The notes beneath the pieces were generated by a model. It made no database searches, was not told the DNA's origin, and saw only the letters and a program-made list of their open reading frames with translations. Below are positions 1 to 12,080 of a stretch of 64,000 nucleotides of DNA, piece by piece (position 1 is the stretch's first letter; every line of letters begins with the position of its first letter). Source of the stretch: Phallus indusiatus (taxonomy: Eukaryota > Basidiomycota > Agaricomycetes > Phallales > Phallaceae); NCBI GenBank assembly GCA_027605045.1, contig JAQFWX010000009.1, positions 620,001-684,000 of the forward strand, in the 5' to 3' direction. The position numbers and the translations under genes were made by a program.

Positions 1-2315
1 CGGCCCGTGAATCGAGCAAAAGTCGACGCCTCCAAGAAATATGCGCTTGGTAGGTTCAGCATCCACGTGAGTGGATATTTTCCGAAATAAACAGGTTATT
101 ATTAGGGTATAATATACTCAACCCCACCGTTATGTTCGAAAAATGCGTCGTAAAGTCGGAGAGTATATACTTCTTTTTGTTCCCTTTACAGCTGAACGCT
201 CCACTCAGCATTGTTTATAATGATACACGGAAAGAAAATTTCAAGCTTACATTGGTCTACCAAACCCGTATGCAGATGGATGTAAGGAATAAACGAGTTG
301 TCTGACGATTTGATACGCCAAAATCATGTGAGCAGGTGACGGGGTCAGACGAGGTCATCTCAATTTCAGTCATTATTGATAAACAGAGTATATTTGCTAG
401 GGAGATTAATTTAGCGAAAGCTGTCCGCGGATAAAATATCAACGCTACCCTAGTATTTCAGCTCGATCAGCTTCCCTCAGCGTCTCATTAAACGGACAGA
501 CTTCTTCTATCAAGGTTTTTTGAAGACACCAGAAGCTTCCAGCTCGTAGTGACATGATAAATCGAGGATCTTCCGAGCCCAAACCAACCATCGAATAGCG
601 GTAAATTTTAGACTTTTTAATTATAGGATACCACGTTTCGCGACGAAGAGAGGTCCATAAAGTGACGCGCGTACATGTTTTTCCTTGGGTGGCTACGGTT
701 CCCGCGGGCGGCTCCACAACCTAACACGATACTTCTCCGGACTGAATGGAGAAATTGAAATGCCAGCGAATTTAGACAAAATTCCCCATCATGAGAGCAA
801 CCTCCATCTTCAATGAAGATCACGCGCGAGAGGGCATTCTGTTAAGAAGCCAGGTGAAACCATCTGCATCAGGGTTGAGTACTTCTCGGACACCCGGAAT
901 TTATTGACCGACTATTGAGGTTGAGGTCACGAGTTACAGACAAATCCTACACAGCTTGAAGCTGAACGGTCCGCTTGGAAATTGAAGAATAGATTGAGAG
1001 TTTATTCGACATGGCATCAAGAGGAAGTACAAGATAGACACATCATCGTGACCGTCACGGCGTTACTTGGCTTTTCTGATCAACCACCATCATCTTTTGC
1101 CTGTCTTTCGAACGTTTGGACTACAAGGCGTATCTTTTTATTTGCTGCCATGCTGGCGTTACTGTCTTTGGATGATCTTTTTCACATTTATTTCTTCGCG
1201 TTATGATGTTCGGCGATGGAACTAAACCTGTATTGCTATCTCATCTCTTTATTTTGCGAAGAGCTTTTTGAAGTTTCCTGTGCAGCAGCATGAGACGATA
1301 AAAGTCATGTAGAGATGCTGTGCGGTATGCTTTGGTGGGGATTTTCATACGGAAAACATCGACACTACACCCCGACAAAATCTTCGTTCCTCCTACCTGT
1401 ACAAGGGCGATGTAAGATTTCTTTAGGACAGGCGTTTGTTTCATCTCCAATGTCGACCGGGGTGATGTTGAAAAAAAATTATGACTTTATTTGCAGTCTC
1501 TCTGCATATATATAAAATTAGATCATCCTGGTTCGTTCGAAACCTATAATGCGATGTTTATATTTTAACTGAGTCGCATTTTATTTTTTACACTATCACT
1601 CAAAAAAAATAATAAAATCAAAAGAAATATCTATTTTGATCAAATTAATTAAAATAACGCGTGTTGGCTGGTGGATCTCCGATACCACTGGTAATACAGC
1701 AACTGGAAACCGCCTACAGTCGAACCTCTAGTAAGGCGTACCCTTCCGTGGACACAAAACTATGCCTTACTGGAGGATATGACTTAGGGGGGATGTCCGG
1801 CAATTTCCGAATCCTCGGCTGTGCTCTAGACGTCGGCTTACGTGATAGAAGTTAGCATATCCTCTGCACAATGACAAGACGAAGCCAACATCTTCCAGTT
1901 GATGAGCCCCGATTTTGCCGAATTTTATTCATTATGATGCTTTTACTCTTTTTTAGGACATTTGAGCGCTACCTCTCGCCAAATTCATGACTTGCATCTC
2001 CTTAATAGGGTACTAATCATGCCTTTTTTTTTCCTAAAAAGGTATTCCTTATGAGGTATTGGAGGATTATGCATTATGCCTTATGCCTCTCAAATCACCG
2101 CCCACCGACTCGGGAGTCCCAAAATTTATGCCTTACTGGAGGATATGCCTTATTTGATGTATGCCCTATTAGGGTTTCGACTCTACGTGATTTGATGAGT
2201 TCAGTACTCAGTACCAAGCGCTCAGATCATAAGCTAAGTTTCCAAACGCCACATTAATACCTAGCAATTTACGGTTCAATTACACCTTAACTCAACATTC
2301 AATATCTAATCTTCA
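1..2315. other. Gene-poor left edge, no supported gene
   Basis: Only short overlapping ORFs of 60-90 codons on both strands are present, none with a recognisable motif, signal peptide or convincing splice chain. The only structure I can support is a 21-bp direct repeat (separate entry). AT-rich runs occur near 1560-1650. The far left could hold the edge of a gene lying outside the window, but nothing shows it. Confidence 0.5.
1761..2147. repeat. Two copies of a 21-bp direct repeat
   Basis: A perfect 21-bp sequence beginning TATGCCTTACTGGAGG occurs at 1761-1781 and again at 2127-2147. Each copy is preceded by a short CAAAA tract and followed by CTTA. Further partial echoes (CTTATGAGGTATTGGAGGATTATG) lie at about 2048-2070. 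This looks like the remnant of a dispersed or tandem repeat. I see no terminal structure or target-site duplication. Confidence 0.6.
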
Positions 2316-4864
2316 ATGACGAAGCTCTCATCCTCTTTACTCCCGCTTTCAAATCGCCACCATGTATCCACTCCAAATTCGTCTCCAATGACTTCACATC
2401 GTTCGTTTCCCCAGAGATTCCAGCACTATAGGCCGAAAATCGCGATCCGACGTTTCACTATTTTACTTTGGTCTCTAACTGTACTCGTTTTTCTCGGTTT
2501 GATGTGGCGCCTGTTCAACGAGGGCAATGGCGCAAGTGACGAGAAGATCAATGCCGGTCGCACCAACAGCCTTGTCAACCACGCAGCTCACGACAGTTTG
2601 CACGTTTGGAGATGGGAGATACTGAGTGGACACTATCCTAGTAGAGATTGTGAGTGTTATCATCTACTCTTCAAAACAGCGCTGTACTTCGTGTTTTCTC
2701 TGAGCACGTACGGATTCGGCGACTAGACGCGTTTCACTCACGTATTCCTTATGTTCTTCCTTTTGGTTCACACTGAGCATCATATTAAATGTATTTTTTT
2801 ATTCTAGTGCCAAAACCTATTGTTACGACACTTCGCGACAGGTCCATCAATAATCCAGCCCTTCCTAATGAGGCAATCAGCGCTTCTAACTCTCGCTTTC
2901 CGCTAATCGGAACTGGTTTTAAAAGAGAGTATTTACAAACAAGTGGCCAGTTTCGCTCGAATCAAAATTCGTCAACCGCATTTTTATATCCGAAGCGACC
3001 CCCGCCGGGTAGCATCGCCGATTTCGACGTGATAATGCGCATTTGCGACTATAAAAATAGACGAGTATGCCATGTTTTATTAATTTCCTATTTATTTATC
3101 CTTTCATTCTAATCATCACATAAGACATCTCGCGATTGCCTCGAAAATCTCCGCCACGGTGTCGGTCTGGACGATACAGATTCCCTTCAAAGGGACACGA
3201 ATTTAAACGTTCCTGAACCATATATTTATATCGAAAGAGAAAATGGGAGAGATTATCGACCAGCTGACATAACACCAAGCATTAATATACCTTCCCAAAT
3301 CATGAACCCATCGCCTCTCTCTTATTATACTCATTCCGACCTAGTAACGAGTTTGTTACGGCTCGATACGAACAATACTGCTACCTTTACCTCTGCTGCT
3401 CAAAGTTCTTCATGGCCTTGCGATCCCAATCATCCCCGTATATTTCACCTTTTCTGGAGCGGTCCCTTCACGTCTCACCCGTACATGGCAATTCTCTCAT
3501 TTCTTTACACACAAAATTTGGGGCTAGACCAGGATCCGAAGCGCCAACCTTTCTGTAAGCCAAGACTTTGGGTATGGATATGGGACTCCCATTCACTTTC
3601 TTCTGACGCGAATACCGAACGCGAACTTCACCGCACGCTGGCGTTAAATATGTGGTCTCGCCCGTTTCTTCACCCACGCTTTCATGACATTGTAGAGTTT
3701 AAGTGGTGGGACGTGTCTAGGCATTTGGATGAGATGGGAGATATTTTGGAAGGCTGGCGGGATGTTCTAGGCCTCAAAAATGGCGACAACACTTCAATCG
3801 TAGTTACCAACGAAGGAAAACCGCATGACAAGTCTAGCGCAGGATTCGTTACAATCGTTTCCGATATGGCACGGTTTGTCATCACATACTTGTACGGCGG
3901 GATTTACATCGATGCCGATACTATATTTCTTCGCGACTGGGAAGAGCTTTGGGGTTACCGTGGCGCATTCGCTTATAGATGGTCTCATATAAAAAACGAG
4001 TACAACACAGCTGTCTTGAAAATGAACAAGGGAAGCATGCTCGGAGAAATGCTTATCAGAGCGGCGAGAAGGGGTCATATGCGCAAGAAATGGTGGGAAT
4101 GGGGGAGAAGAAATAATATGATGGGCATGGAATTTCACCCCAAGGAAGGGATAAGTAAATACGTTGAGGAAATGGACCTCGTTTTACCTGTGGAATCTAG
4201 TGGTAGGAAAGGACTGCTTTGGATGCTCCCTGTCGCGTTGTTTGATCCCGCGTGGTTGGCTACTGACGGATACGAGACGAAGCGGATGACTGTCCCTGGG
4301 TTTAAGAGGTTTGTGACCGTTATAGTTTACAGTGATAAACTCTGAAATTCCGAGGTGTTGTTAAGTTTCAGTGATTTTTTCGAAACCCCTTCCTCTCTAC
4401 GTCACGAAGCGGAACTCTTGGGCCTTAACTTCGGATTCTACCGGGGCGCATATGCGTATCATTGGCATAATCAATGGCAAGTCAGCGCATTTTAGTCCTC
4501 AAATATCTATACTGATGTGTAATCTAGGAAGACGCCTTTCGACAAAGAACAGGAATATCCCAATTGGGGTAATAAACTTACCGAGTATACGAATGAACTG
4601 GAAAAGCTATACCCCTCGCTCGAATTTCACTTGACGCATGCACCTGAAAATCGATTGCCGTCACGTCCTGTTCATGCTCTGCAATCAGACGGGTCTGGAA
4701 TAGTCTCGTATTTCTCATTTTGGAAATGGCTTTGGCCATGGCAACATTCTGAAATCCTCGCCGAGGATAACAGTTTACCTTGGTCTGCCGTTATTAAACG
4801 TACTATGGAAGCGTTTATTCGCGGTGAAGCGCCTAATGTATACGGGGAATACTTTGTTTGGTGA
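2316..4864 (+). CDS. GT32 glycosyltransferase, type II membrane protein (copy 1)
   Basis: Five exons by eye: 2316-2649, 2808-3064, 3125-4308, 4372-4476 and 4528-4864, giving 738 residues. An N-terminal membrane anchor (TILLWSLTVLVFLGLMWRLF, about residues 49-68) suggests a Golgi/ER type II protein with a lumenal catalytic domain. The core carries the GT32 (Gly_transf_sug) signature GGIYIDADTIFLRDWEELWG, in which DAD is the DXD motif that binds the metal and nucleotide sugar. Family members transfer sugars such as mannose onto glycoproteins or glycolipids; the exact donor and acceptor are not visible. All four introns match the position and phase of those in the paralogue at 12081-14963. The last intron (4477-4527) uses a GC-AG donor where the paralogue has GT-AG. 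Relative to the paralogue it lacks a long acidic insert but carries a basic insert (RRGHMRKKWWEWGRR) after the DXD region. Confidence 0.85.
4477..4527 (+). other. GC-AG intron in GT32 copy 1
   Basis: The donor is G|GCAAGT and the acceptor CTAG, splitting a Trp codon (TG|G) between HWHNQ and KTPFDKE. The equivalent intron in the paralogue (14471-14650) has a normal GTGAGT donor and splits the same Trp codon, so position and phase are conserved and only the donor base differs. Confidence 0.75.
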
Positions 4865-5840
4865 AAGGATGTTGTTCTTGCATGATGAAACGTTGTTGAT
4901 GTTGTGTATCCCACTGTGAAGATTGCCACATGTTTATCTCAGTATGTCATTCTACCGTGGGAACGAGAAGTAATATGCAGACTGTATCCGTGTGTTTGTC
5001 AAGATTCAAAATCAATTGTCAAGTGAGTTCAAATCAAAACTCAGTCTAGAGATTTTTCAATCAAAGTACCAAGGAATTGATTTACCCGCGTGCCGAGTGT
5101 GCGAGATTTTGGCATCGCTATAACGACGCATATATGCACAATCTCGCCTCAGTTCTTTTCTATTTTAGCATAGAAACAATCAGCTTGAAGTCACTTTATT
5201 CCACACTTGAAGCCACACACATTGACATTGAAGGAGTCCGAGCTGAAGTCACGTCTGTAATCTAGTTCTGATAGGATAATCATCCAAAAACTCGCTTTTT
5301 TGTGTCATCTGAGTCTGATGAATTGTCATGAAAGATCACCATATGCGCACTTTTCTCGCTGAAGTCCGTTTTAACGTTTGAGTCCGCCAAGTTGACATGG
5401 ATGATTCATCTTTGACATAACACTGCGAATCCTCAAACTGGTTCAATTTTTCTCACGCGTACAATGCCGATGGGCACCTCGCAGTAGAATATATTTTAGC
5501 TGAGCCTTCGGAGACGCACTCATCATCTCCCCCGTCTATGGCGCGCCCTTTGCTTCGGAAGTTCGTGGCAGCCAGTCTGTTAAGCGAATGTTTCAAAGCT
5601 CGATGTACGTCAAATACAGACAACGAGATCGTATGCGACTCATTAAGACAAACGCCCGGTTAAAACCTGCTTGCTGATATCATCATACATTGATATATTA
5701 GGGGATACTTGAAAGGCCCCTAAACTCTGTTCAGAGTCAGGGCTTAGCAGTGACTAGTGACCAGTTGACTAGTCATCTCGTTTGTGATTTGACCATCTGG
5801 TTGCATCGAGGGTTGTTGATGTTTGTTACTTTTCGTATAG

Positions 5841-5847
5841 TATAAAT
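5841..5847 (+). promoter_or_regulatory. TATA box of small secreted protein gene 1
   Basis: TATAAAT lies 39 bp upstream of the ATG at 5886. Transcription would start roughly 30 bp downstream, leaving a very short 5' UTR. This supports the chosen start codon. Confidence 0.5.
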
Positions 5848-5885
5848 TGCTGGCCTAGGTAGTTTGAGCTACATTATACATTCAC

Positions 5886-6398
5886 ATGGCTAGACCAATC
5901 GTACTTTCTTTTCTTCTCATTTGTTTCGTTCATCTTACACTCGCTTCACCGATACCGGCTGGCCTTGATCGGCGAATCGTAGCTAATTCTCTTATAATTC
6001 CTCGGGTGTTAGACGGGGAAGATAGCGACGGAGTCAACAAATCTTTTCAACACCTGTCGCCAAAAGACTTCGTGAAACGCTGGCCCGATAGCGACTTCCA
6101 AAATAAAGAGACTGGTTCGAAACTTTGGACTTTGATAAAAATAACATCTCTTAATTCTTATGACAGGTTCTGGGTGTTTCGATTCCGGACTACATACCGG
6201 AACAGAGGCAAAGCCGACGGGATACCAGGTTTTTCATAGTAAACGAGATATCGTAAACGTGGGTTTTGGCGATCCCTTGTCTCCAGAAAAGCAAGAGATT
6301 GACCGTAATATATGTATGCTTTCCTTCTACCACTCAACGTGTAGTACTAACCCTTATTTGTTCAAGCTGAAGGATTTGATTTCCCCGAATTCAAGTAG
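5886..6398 (+). CDS. Small secreted protein, copy 1 (SPIPAGLD family)
   Basis: Three exons by eye: 5886-6114, 6167-6313 and 6367-6398, giving 135 residues. A clear signal peptide (MARPIVLSFLLICFVHLTLAS) is followed by PIPAGLD, then an acidic stretch and LSPKDFVKRW. The product is predicted to be secreted, with no recognisable catalytic domain. The paralogue at 7831 shares SPIPAGLD, the L-x-PKDF block and a C-terminal K/R-RDI motif. The second intron (6314-6366) contains a CTAAC branch site, and its removal gives an ending EGFDFPEFK. If that intron is not used, the ORF runs on to 6420 with an unrelated tail. The function is unknown; an effector-like or cell-surface role is only a guess. It lies downstream of a GT32 gene in a tandemly duplicated unit. 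Confidence 0.65.
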
Positions 6399-7760
6399 TC
6401 TAGCTTCACTGGAATCTTGAGCTATTCTTTCATTAGCGTATCGAAGCGTAGTAAATATAGATTACTGTAGATCTCTTTGGTGGCATATCGTGCATCTCCT
6501 CTCATCCAACTAACACCAAGCCCAGAGCTAGCTCTTGTAGACTCGAACATTCTGACCAATTGAAGATGATAGTGTTTAAGTCAGGCTATAAAATATACTC
6601 TCCCGGAAATCAGATCGCCGTGCGCACAGTTATCGAATGTTAAAGACACGAGGATAACCATTTTTTGCATAGTGAAAAAATGTTGATGTTGGTGTACCCC
6701 ACCGTGGTTGCCACATGTTTATCTCAATATGTCATTTCGCAGCGAGAACGAGAAGTAATAGGTTGTAGTTGTTGTCGCACGTCGCTCATCAATGCATCAA
6801 GGTTGACTGTAAGGCAAACTCAAATTAAAACTCAGTCTAGATATTTTTAATCAAGAGATCGGAGTTGATACACGGCGTGTACCGAGCGAATCGCGGAATT
6901 TGGTCCTCGATATAGTGCCACATATATGCGCATATCTCACCTGACATATTTGGGCAAAGAGCTGGGTTTAATTTTAGCATAGCAACACAATCAGTTTGAC
7001 TCGTCGATTTTATTGTCAGCGCAAGTGGCACAGGCTGGCGTTGAACTTCCAAGTGCGACTTGGCCTCCTGTGATGGAAGGCTTGCGAGCTGAAATCGCTT
7101 CTAAAGTCGAGTTTTGCATCAGGGTCATCCAACACTCGCTCTTTTGTGTAATATTTTGAGGAACTGTGGCTTAAAAACCACAATATGTTCACCCTTCTAC
7201 CTGAAGCCGGTTCGAATTTGCTAAGTTTACAATGTAGTATGCCAGTAACGCCGTATGCGATTCGTCTTTGATTTAACACTGCGGGTCTTTGAATATGTGA
7301 TTTCAATAATATTCCTCACACGTGCAACGCTAATAGGCATCGCGCAATAAGATGAGAATGTTTCAGTTGAGACGAATCACCATCACTCCCGGACCCTGAA
7401 GACCGCGGTAACCCAATTACTGATCTGCAAGAATATCCGACGAATGCAGCGACTCGAAGCAATTTGCACCTGGCAAGAGTTTAGGCATTTTCTCCTTTTA
7501 TATAGTTACCGCTCAGTACTCGCAGCATCCTTCATTTGAGCTAACAGCCCCATAGATACTAGAAAACTCGCAATTATCTCTGTTGGTAGTGAAATGTCGT
7601 GAATCTCATCTCTTTCAGAACCAATATTGGCCACAGGAGGATTAAAACCCAGATTACTGATGAATTATATTTGAATCAAATTTATTAGATGATGGCAAAA
7701 TTTGGCTAGATAACAATGATGCATGATGTTCAGACAAAAAAAAATAAGATCCCTCTTGAG

Positions 7761-7768
7761 TATAAAAG
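7761..7768 (+). promoter_or_regulatory. TATA box of small secreted protein gene 2
   Basis: TATAAAAG lies 63 bp upstream of the ATG at 7831. It argues against the upstream in-frame ATG at 7723, which would precede the transcription start. Confidence 0.5.
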
Positions 7769-7830
7769 CTGAAATGATTTGTTTGGAGCATAAACTCATA
7801 TTTCTCAGCTTTCATTCAAATTGCACCTAC

Positions 7831-8300
7831 ATGGTCCGGTTTACCATATCCCCATTCCTTTTTGGCCTTATTTTTACCCATCTTTTTGTTCACGGGTCGC
7901 CAATTCCAGCTGGTCTTGATGAGACCCTGTCTAATTCCTTTCATTTATTGAATCCCAAAGACTTTGAAACTAGAAGTGAAGCCGATGGCCCTTTACAATC
8001 ACAGCCAGTGGACCTGGTAGATCGACGGCTCCATATCAGCGGCTCCAGCTTCGCAGTAGCCTCCAACCCTGGTTTGACCATTTAAAATTTTTCGTATGAA
8101 CAACTTCTCATCTTTCTCCAGATTCTACGTGCGCTAATATCGAACCGAGATCAGGGAATGGGAGTGAACAGACTGTCAATGGCCGTGAAGACGACGTTTC
8201 TGGACTCGGCGATGTAAATTTAACAACGCCGACAGAATGTCAGACAAGAAGAGACATCTTGGGAAAGGGTTATGATTATCGTAGTGACTCTATGTACTAG
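7831..8300 (+). CDS. Small secreted protein, copy 2 (SPIPAGLD family)
   Basis: Two exons, 7831-8071 and 8122-8300, giving 139 residues. The signal peptide is MVRFTISPFLFGLIFTHLFVHGS, followed by PIPAGLDE, then LNPKDFETR. The second exon has two cysteines (in STCANIEP and TECQTRRDI) and ends GYDYRSDSMY. It is a paralogue of the gene at 5886, with the same first intron position and phase. The start is chosen from the TATA box at 7761 and because the signal peptide begins there; an in-frame ATG at 7723 would add 36 unlikely residues. No enzymatic motif is visible. Predicted extracellular, function unknown. Confidence 0.65.
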
Positions 8301-8669
8301 ATTGTGGTGAAATCAAACCAATGTATTTAAGATCCCTTTCCCTCAGGCGAAAACGAATCATACCGTTATTGTATACGTGTGCATCTCTGAATCAGTAGTC
8401 AGGATGAGCCGTTAACTCAACACTTTTGCACCGGTTCGATGATCTTCAGCATCCTCGCGGAACAAAATATGAATGAAATGAGAACCAAATCCGCGAGAGT
8501 CGGTGTAAGTTTTGTATAGCTATTTACTAGATTTACTAATAGCCATATTAGTAGGCGATATGAGATAGGTGTGACGCCTAAGATCTTCTAGTGGGCTACT
8601 GAGATCTGAAACTTAAGGTTACGCTCTGACAGTATTCGTGAACAATCCAAAAACGTTCACTATGGAGTT
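8301..8669. other. Intergenic spacer, no feature seen
   Basis: This is the 3' flank of the second small secreted protein gene up to the CACTA-like element. No ORF, RNA gene or repeat can be supported. Confidence 0.4.
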
Positions 8670-9863
8670 CACTGTGGAAAATATCGCCACTGAGTGCCAC
8701 TGACACTCAGTGGTGACCCAGTGGATACACCCACTGAATACCAGTGGTTTGTCAGTGGTCTGGCCACTGAAAATCAGCGGAACTTCCGCCGTTTCCGTGG
8801 TAAAAACCACTGAAGTTCAATGGCACTCAGTGGCATTTTCCACTGAAAGTTAAGTGATAAGTACTCGATAAGTACTCGATAAGTCATCCAGCAGTTTCAC
8901 GGCCCGTGCATTTGTCTTTCGTTCTTTTTCTTCCCGGTTATTTATTATATAATTCATGTTTATTTGTAATAATCATGTACTTATATACACAAAAAAAGCT
9001 TATACTAATGACTAACTAAAATATTGCTTGCCTCCCGACTATGCCCAGGTCCCGGTCTACTCTCGCTCCCACTCAACCTCGTACCAAGTCCCGTAAAGCG
9101 CGCCCCACGAGTATCAAAGTCTTCTTTGCCTGTGGGCGTTATTCATAGTAAATAACGCGCGATGAATTGTGTTCTGACTCACTCTGAATACTGGGCTAGC
9201 GCTGTGTAACTCGGCACGCGTCATGACAGACCGCTACGGGCCACGATGCGAAAGGGCGTTGGATGACGGCGGAATGGCGGAATGGATGGCGGCGTAGATG
9301 GTGGCATAGATGGTGGCGTGAACGATGGATGGAACGTGGCCTGGATCATGGATGGTGGTGTGGATGGTGGTGGGATGAAGGGAGGGTGGGATGGGGCGAG
9401 AAAAAAGTGAAGTGAGGTTTAAAAAAGTTGATACGCGCATACAATCACTTTCCAACTCCGATTCAAACACAGCGGGTTACGCGCGACGCGTCACGTCACG
9501 TGCTATGTATACTAAGTAACTTGACAAAAAATGCTTTTTTCACTAAATAAATAAATAAATAATTACCAGGCTGGTAAGTTAAGCAGGCTTTAGTATTCCA
9601 GTGGTACAGAACCACTGAATATTGTCCCGTACTGACTCACCACTAATCCACCACTGAAATTCAGTGGTACCATTACCGCTGAATTACCACTGGGCCTTGA
9701 AGTCAGTGGTAATGAACCACTGACTTTCCACTGACCACTGACTTGGCCACTGATTACCACTGATTATCAGTGGGTATAACCACTCACTGACCACTGAATA
9801 ATGTCACTCAGTGGTCATACCCACTGAACACCACTTACTTTAGTGGCAGCTTTTTCCACAGTG
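8670..9863. mobile_element. Non-autonomous CACTA (EnSpm)-like DNA transposon
   Basis: The left end reads CACTGTGGAAAA and the right end is its exact reverse complement, TTTTCCACAGTG. Both are flanked by GTT, matching the 3-bp target-site duplication of the CACTA superfamily. About 200-270 bp at each end are packed with CCACTGA/TCAGTGG motifs in both orientations, the subterminal repeats typical of these elements, where they bind transposase. The interior (about 8880-9590) has no transposase. It contains an imperfect GGATGG tract (9280-9390) and short ORFs only. The 1194-bp length and lack of coding capacity make it a passenger element that would need transposase supplied from elsewhere. Confidence 0.75.
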
Positions 9864-12015
9864 GTTTGACATTTGGAAAGTGTGATCTACGACGCGAGAC
9901 AATTAAAATGTATTCCAAAATCTGGTCAGATAGTCTAAGTGTAAATACAGGAAGCATGAATATCGACGCATACGACCAATTCTCGTTTTTGATCTACAGG
10001 TCGACAGATGGCAACAATGACAAGAGGCAAATGGGCTTGTTAATTATGTGTAGCTTAATGCGAAGAAGTGAGTGTTTATCATACTTGAATAAGATACTAC
10101 GTTTCTCCTGTATATAAAAGTCGGTACGGTTAATAATCACGAATTTACATTCAAATCACGATCAGACAGGCTCTGTTTACTTACTCCCTTGTTTGCTTAC
10201 CCTCATTTCGTTTATCTGGATATCAAAGCCGACTTATAAGTTGGGTTATATTACTACGTTTTCATTCTTCTTATTAGATAGAAATTTAGGTCTCCAAAAA
10301 AAGCAGGGGAGTCGAACGTGGTGACATTTTACAGGCGTAAACGTCAACAGTATTAATCGGCGATGGATAACCTTACGCTCAAACACTGCATAAAATCGTA
10401 AGCTTGGGCTCCATTGCTAATGATGATGCCTTGCCAACAGAATGGAAGCTAGACAGCAGTTCGGATGAGTTCGGATCGCATCCACGGTTAGTAGTATGCT
10501 TCAATTATCACGAACAGGAATGTTTTGTTCACGTACCAGGCGCATTGTCATATATATTAAAGTATAATCTCGCTGGGCCTTTGAAAACCAACAGGACTAG
10601 TCAAACTAAACTTTTGCGTCAGAAATAACAAAAATTGTTTGGCCATATCTACATCATGATATCGGAGCGCGATGAGGAAAAGCCTGTCCTATTATGTGAA
10701 TTTCATGCTTTTGACGACGTGTGGACTTGGCCGTTCCATTTTTTAAATAAATATCCAAGGATCTAAATGGCCGCACGTTCCATTGATTTATGAATAGAAA
10801 TTAACACAGCTTACCACATAGCCATTCTGGCCTGAACAAAGAATGCATATTCTATTAACCATGGCAGACGGCAGCATCCAACTGCTATTCGCAGAGGCGA
10901 AGAGCATGCCTCTGAGCGCTGCTAGACCTAATTCAATCGGAAAGGCAAGGCTCATTTTAAGCTGACACGCGTTGTATTTCGTCCTTGTGCCCCATTTTCT
11001 TCCCCGAGTTGATTTCTCAATACTCATTTCCATCATCCGGCGTAACCTGTCCGTAACCGCCAGGGAGCGAAAACTTCTTTTGGATCTTGGTACATACGTA
11101 CTGGAAATAGCGCGTCATGATTATTTTTGTCTGGTTCTACGGGATTCGCCTTTTTCTCGTTTGAATTCCTGTTTTCCTTTAAAGAAAGTGTGCGAATGAG
11201 AAGGGTCGATTTCAAATACTAATGCACAGGCGATGGTACTCACGCGACTCTAAGAACGTCTTAGCACAAGTTCAAATCGAAGCTGGTTCTAATACGCTGA
11301 TGAAACGCCTGACAACTAAGATTATTTAGTGCTATAAAACGAAGTCTTTGGCATCAGAGGACTGCCACTCACTCCGTATAGTAATCTGGTAGACAGAATA
11401 CTGGTAATTTGCTAGTTACATTGGCAAAATTGCATCTGAAATGCTGTATCCCATCGTAAGGCTGCTGCGCTTGTGTCAATATGGGCCTGTGTTGAAGCTA
11501 ACGCGCTCCATAAAGAAAAAGGTTCCGCAGTTCGCCAAATCCCTGGTTCGCAGAGATGGTCGAGACCGTGAGACCTAAGAGACGCCGAAGCCTTCCAAGT
11601 TATCCACGTACTGTTCGACTTTGTCAAAGAATTGCTTACCGCTTTGTCGGGCGAAGTAAGGACGCTCCCCGACAGACTAGGAGAATAACGACTTGTGGAG
11701 AATAACGAAAGTTCAAAGTATTCCGCAGTGAGACAAAAGTCAAGGTTAAGGTATGGACTTCTTTCAGGGTGGTGCCGGACTTTTTTTGACCATACAGTTC
11801 ACACGACTATACTTTCTGTTTTTTCATATACAGTCTTTTGCTTTGTCTTCACCATTCATCTCGCTGGCGAGGTCTTCAGCCAAACTTGCGACTCTCACAC
11901 AAAACCGCTTCTTGCGCGAAGCTTACTCCGCACGGCAATTAGTTTTTTACGTTGCAGTCAGGACTTGAGATATAGGATTTCAGAGAGCTTTCATCGATAT
12001 TTCTGCAGTTTTCAC
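9864..12015. other. Intergenic region, no supported gene
   Basis: Several ORFs of 60-83 codons overlap on both strands (for example 10404-10628 and 10788-11036). None shows a signal peptide, domain or splice chain I can trust. The stretch acts as the upstream region of GT32 copy 2. Confidence 0.4.
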
Positions 12016-12022
12016 TATATAA
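12016..12022 (+). promoter_or_regulatory. TATA box of GT32 copy 2
   Basis: TATATAA lies 65 bp upstream of the ATG at 12081 and only 29 bp upstream of the in-frame ATG at 12045. With initiation about 30 bp downstream of the TATA box, the first ATG would fall at or before the transcript start, so the ATG at 12081 is preferred. Confidence 0.5.
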
Positions 12023-12080
12023 CGCAGTTCAGCTCGCCTTTGCCATGTCATGGACGCATCATAACGGACGAGTGCCCTCG

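Larger units (their letters stand above)
4884..8300. repeat. Tandem segmental duplication carrying two small secreted protein genes
   Basis: The spacer downstream of GT32 copy 1 (from about 4884) resembles the spacer downstream of the first small secreted gene (from about 6675). Colinear matches include TTGCCACATGTTTATCTC at 4923 and 6708, GAACGAGAAGTAATA in both, and ACTCAGTCTAGA at about 5038 and 6829. Each spacer is followed by a homologous small secreted protein gene (5886 and 7831). The unit is therefore about 1.8-1.9 kb and present twice, head to tail. Divergence is substantial, so the duplication is not recent. Confidence 0.7.

Noticed and set aside
12045..12080. Upstream ATG as start of GT32 copy 2
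   Set aside because: It lies about 29 bp from a TATA box and would fall at or before the expected transcript start. It is in frame, so only the N-terminus is affected.
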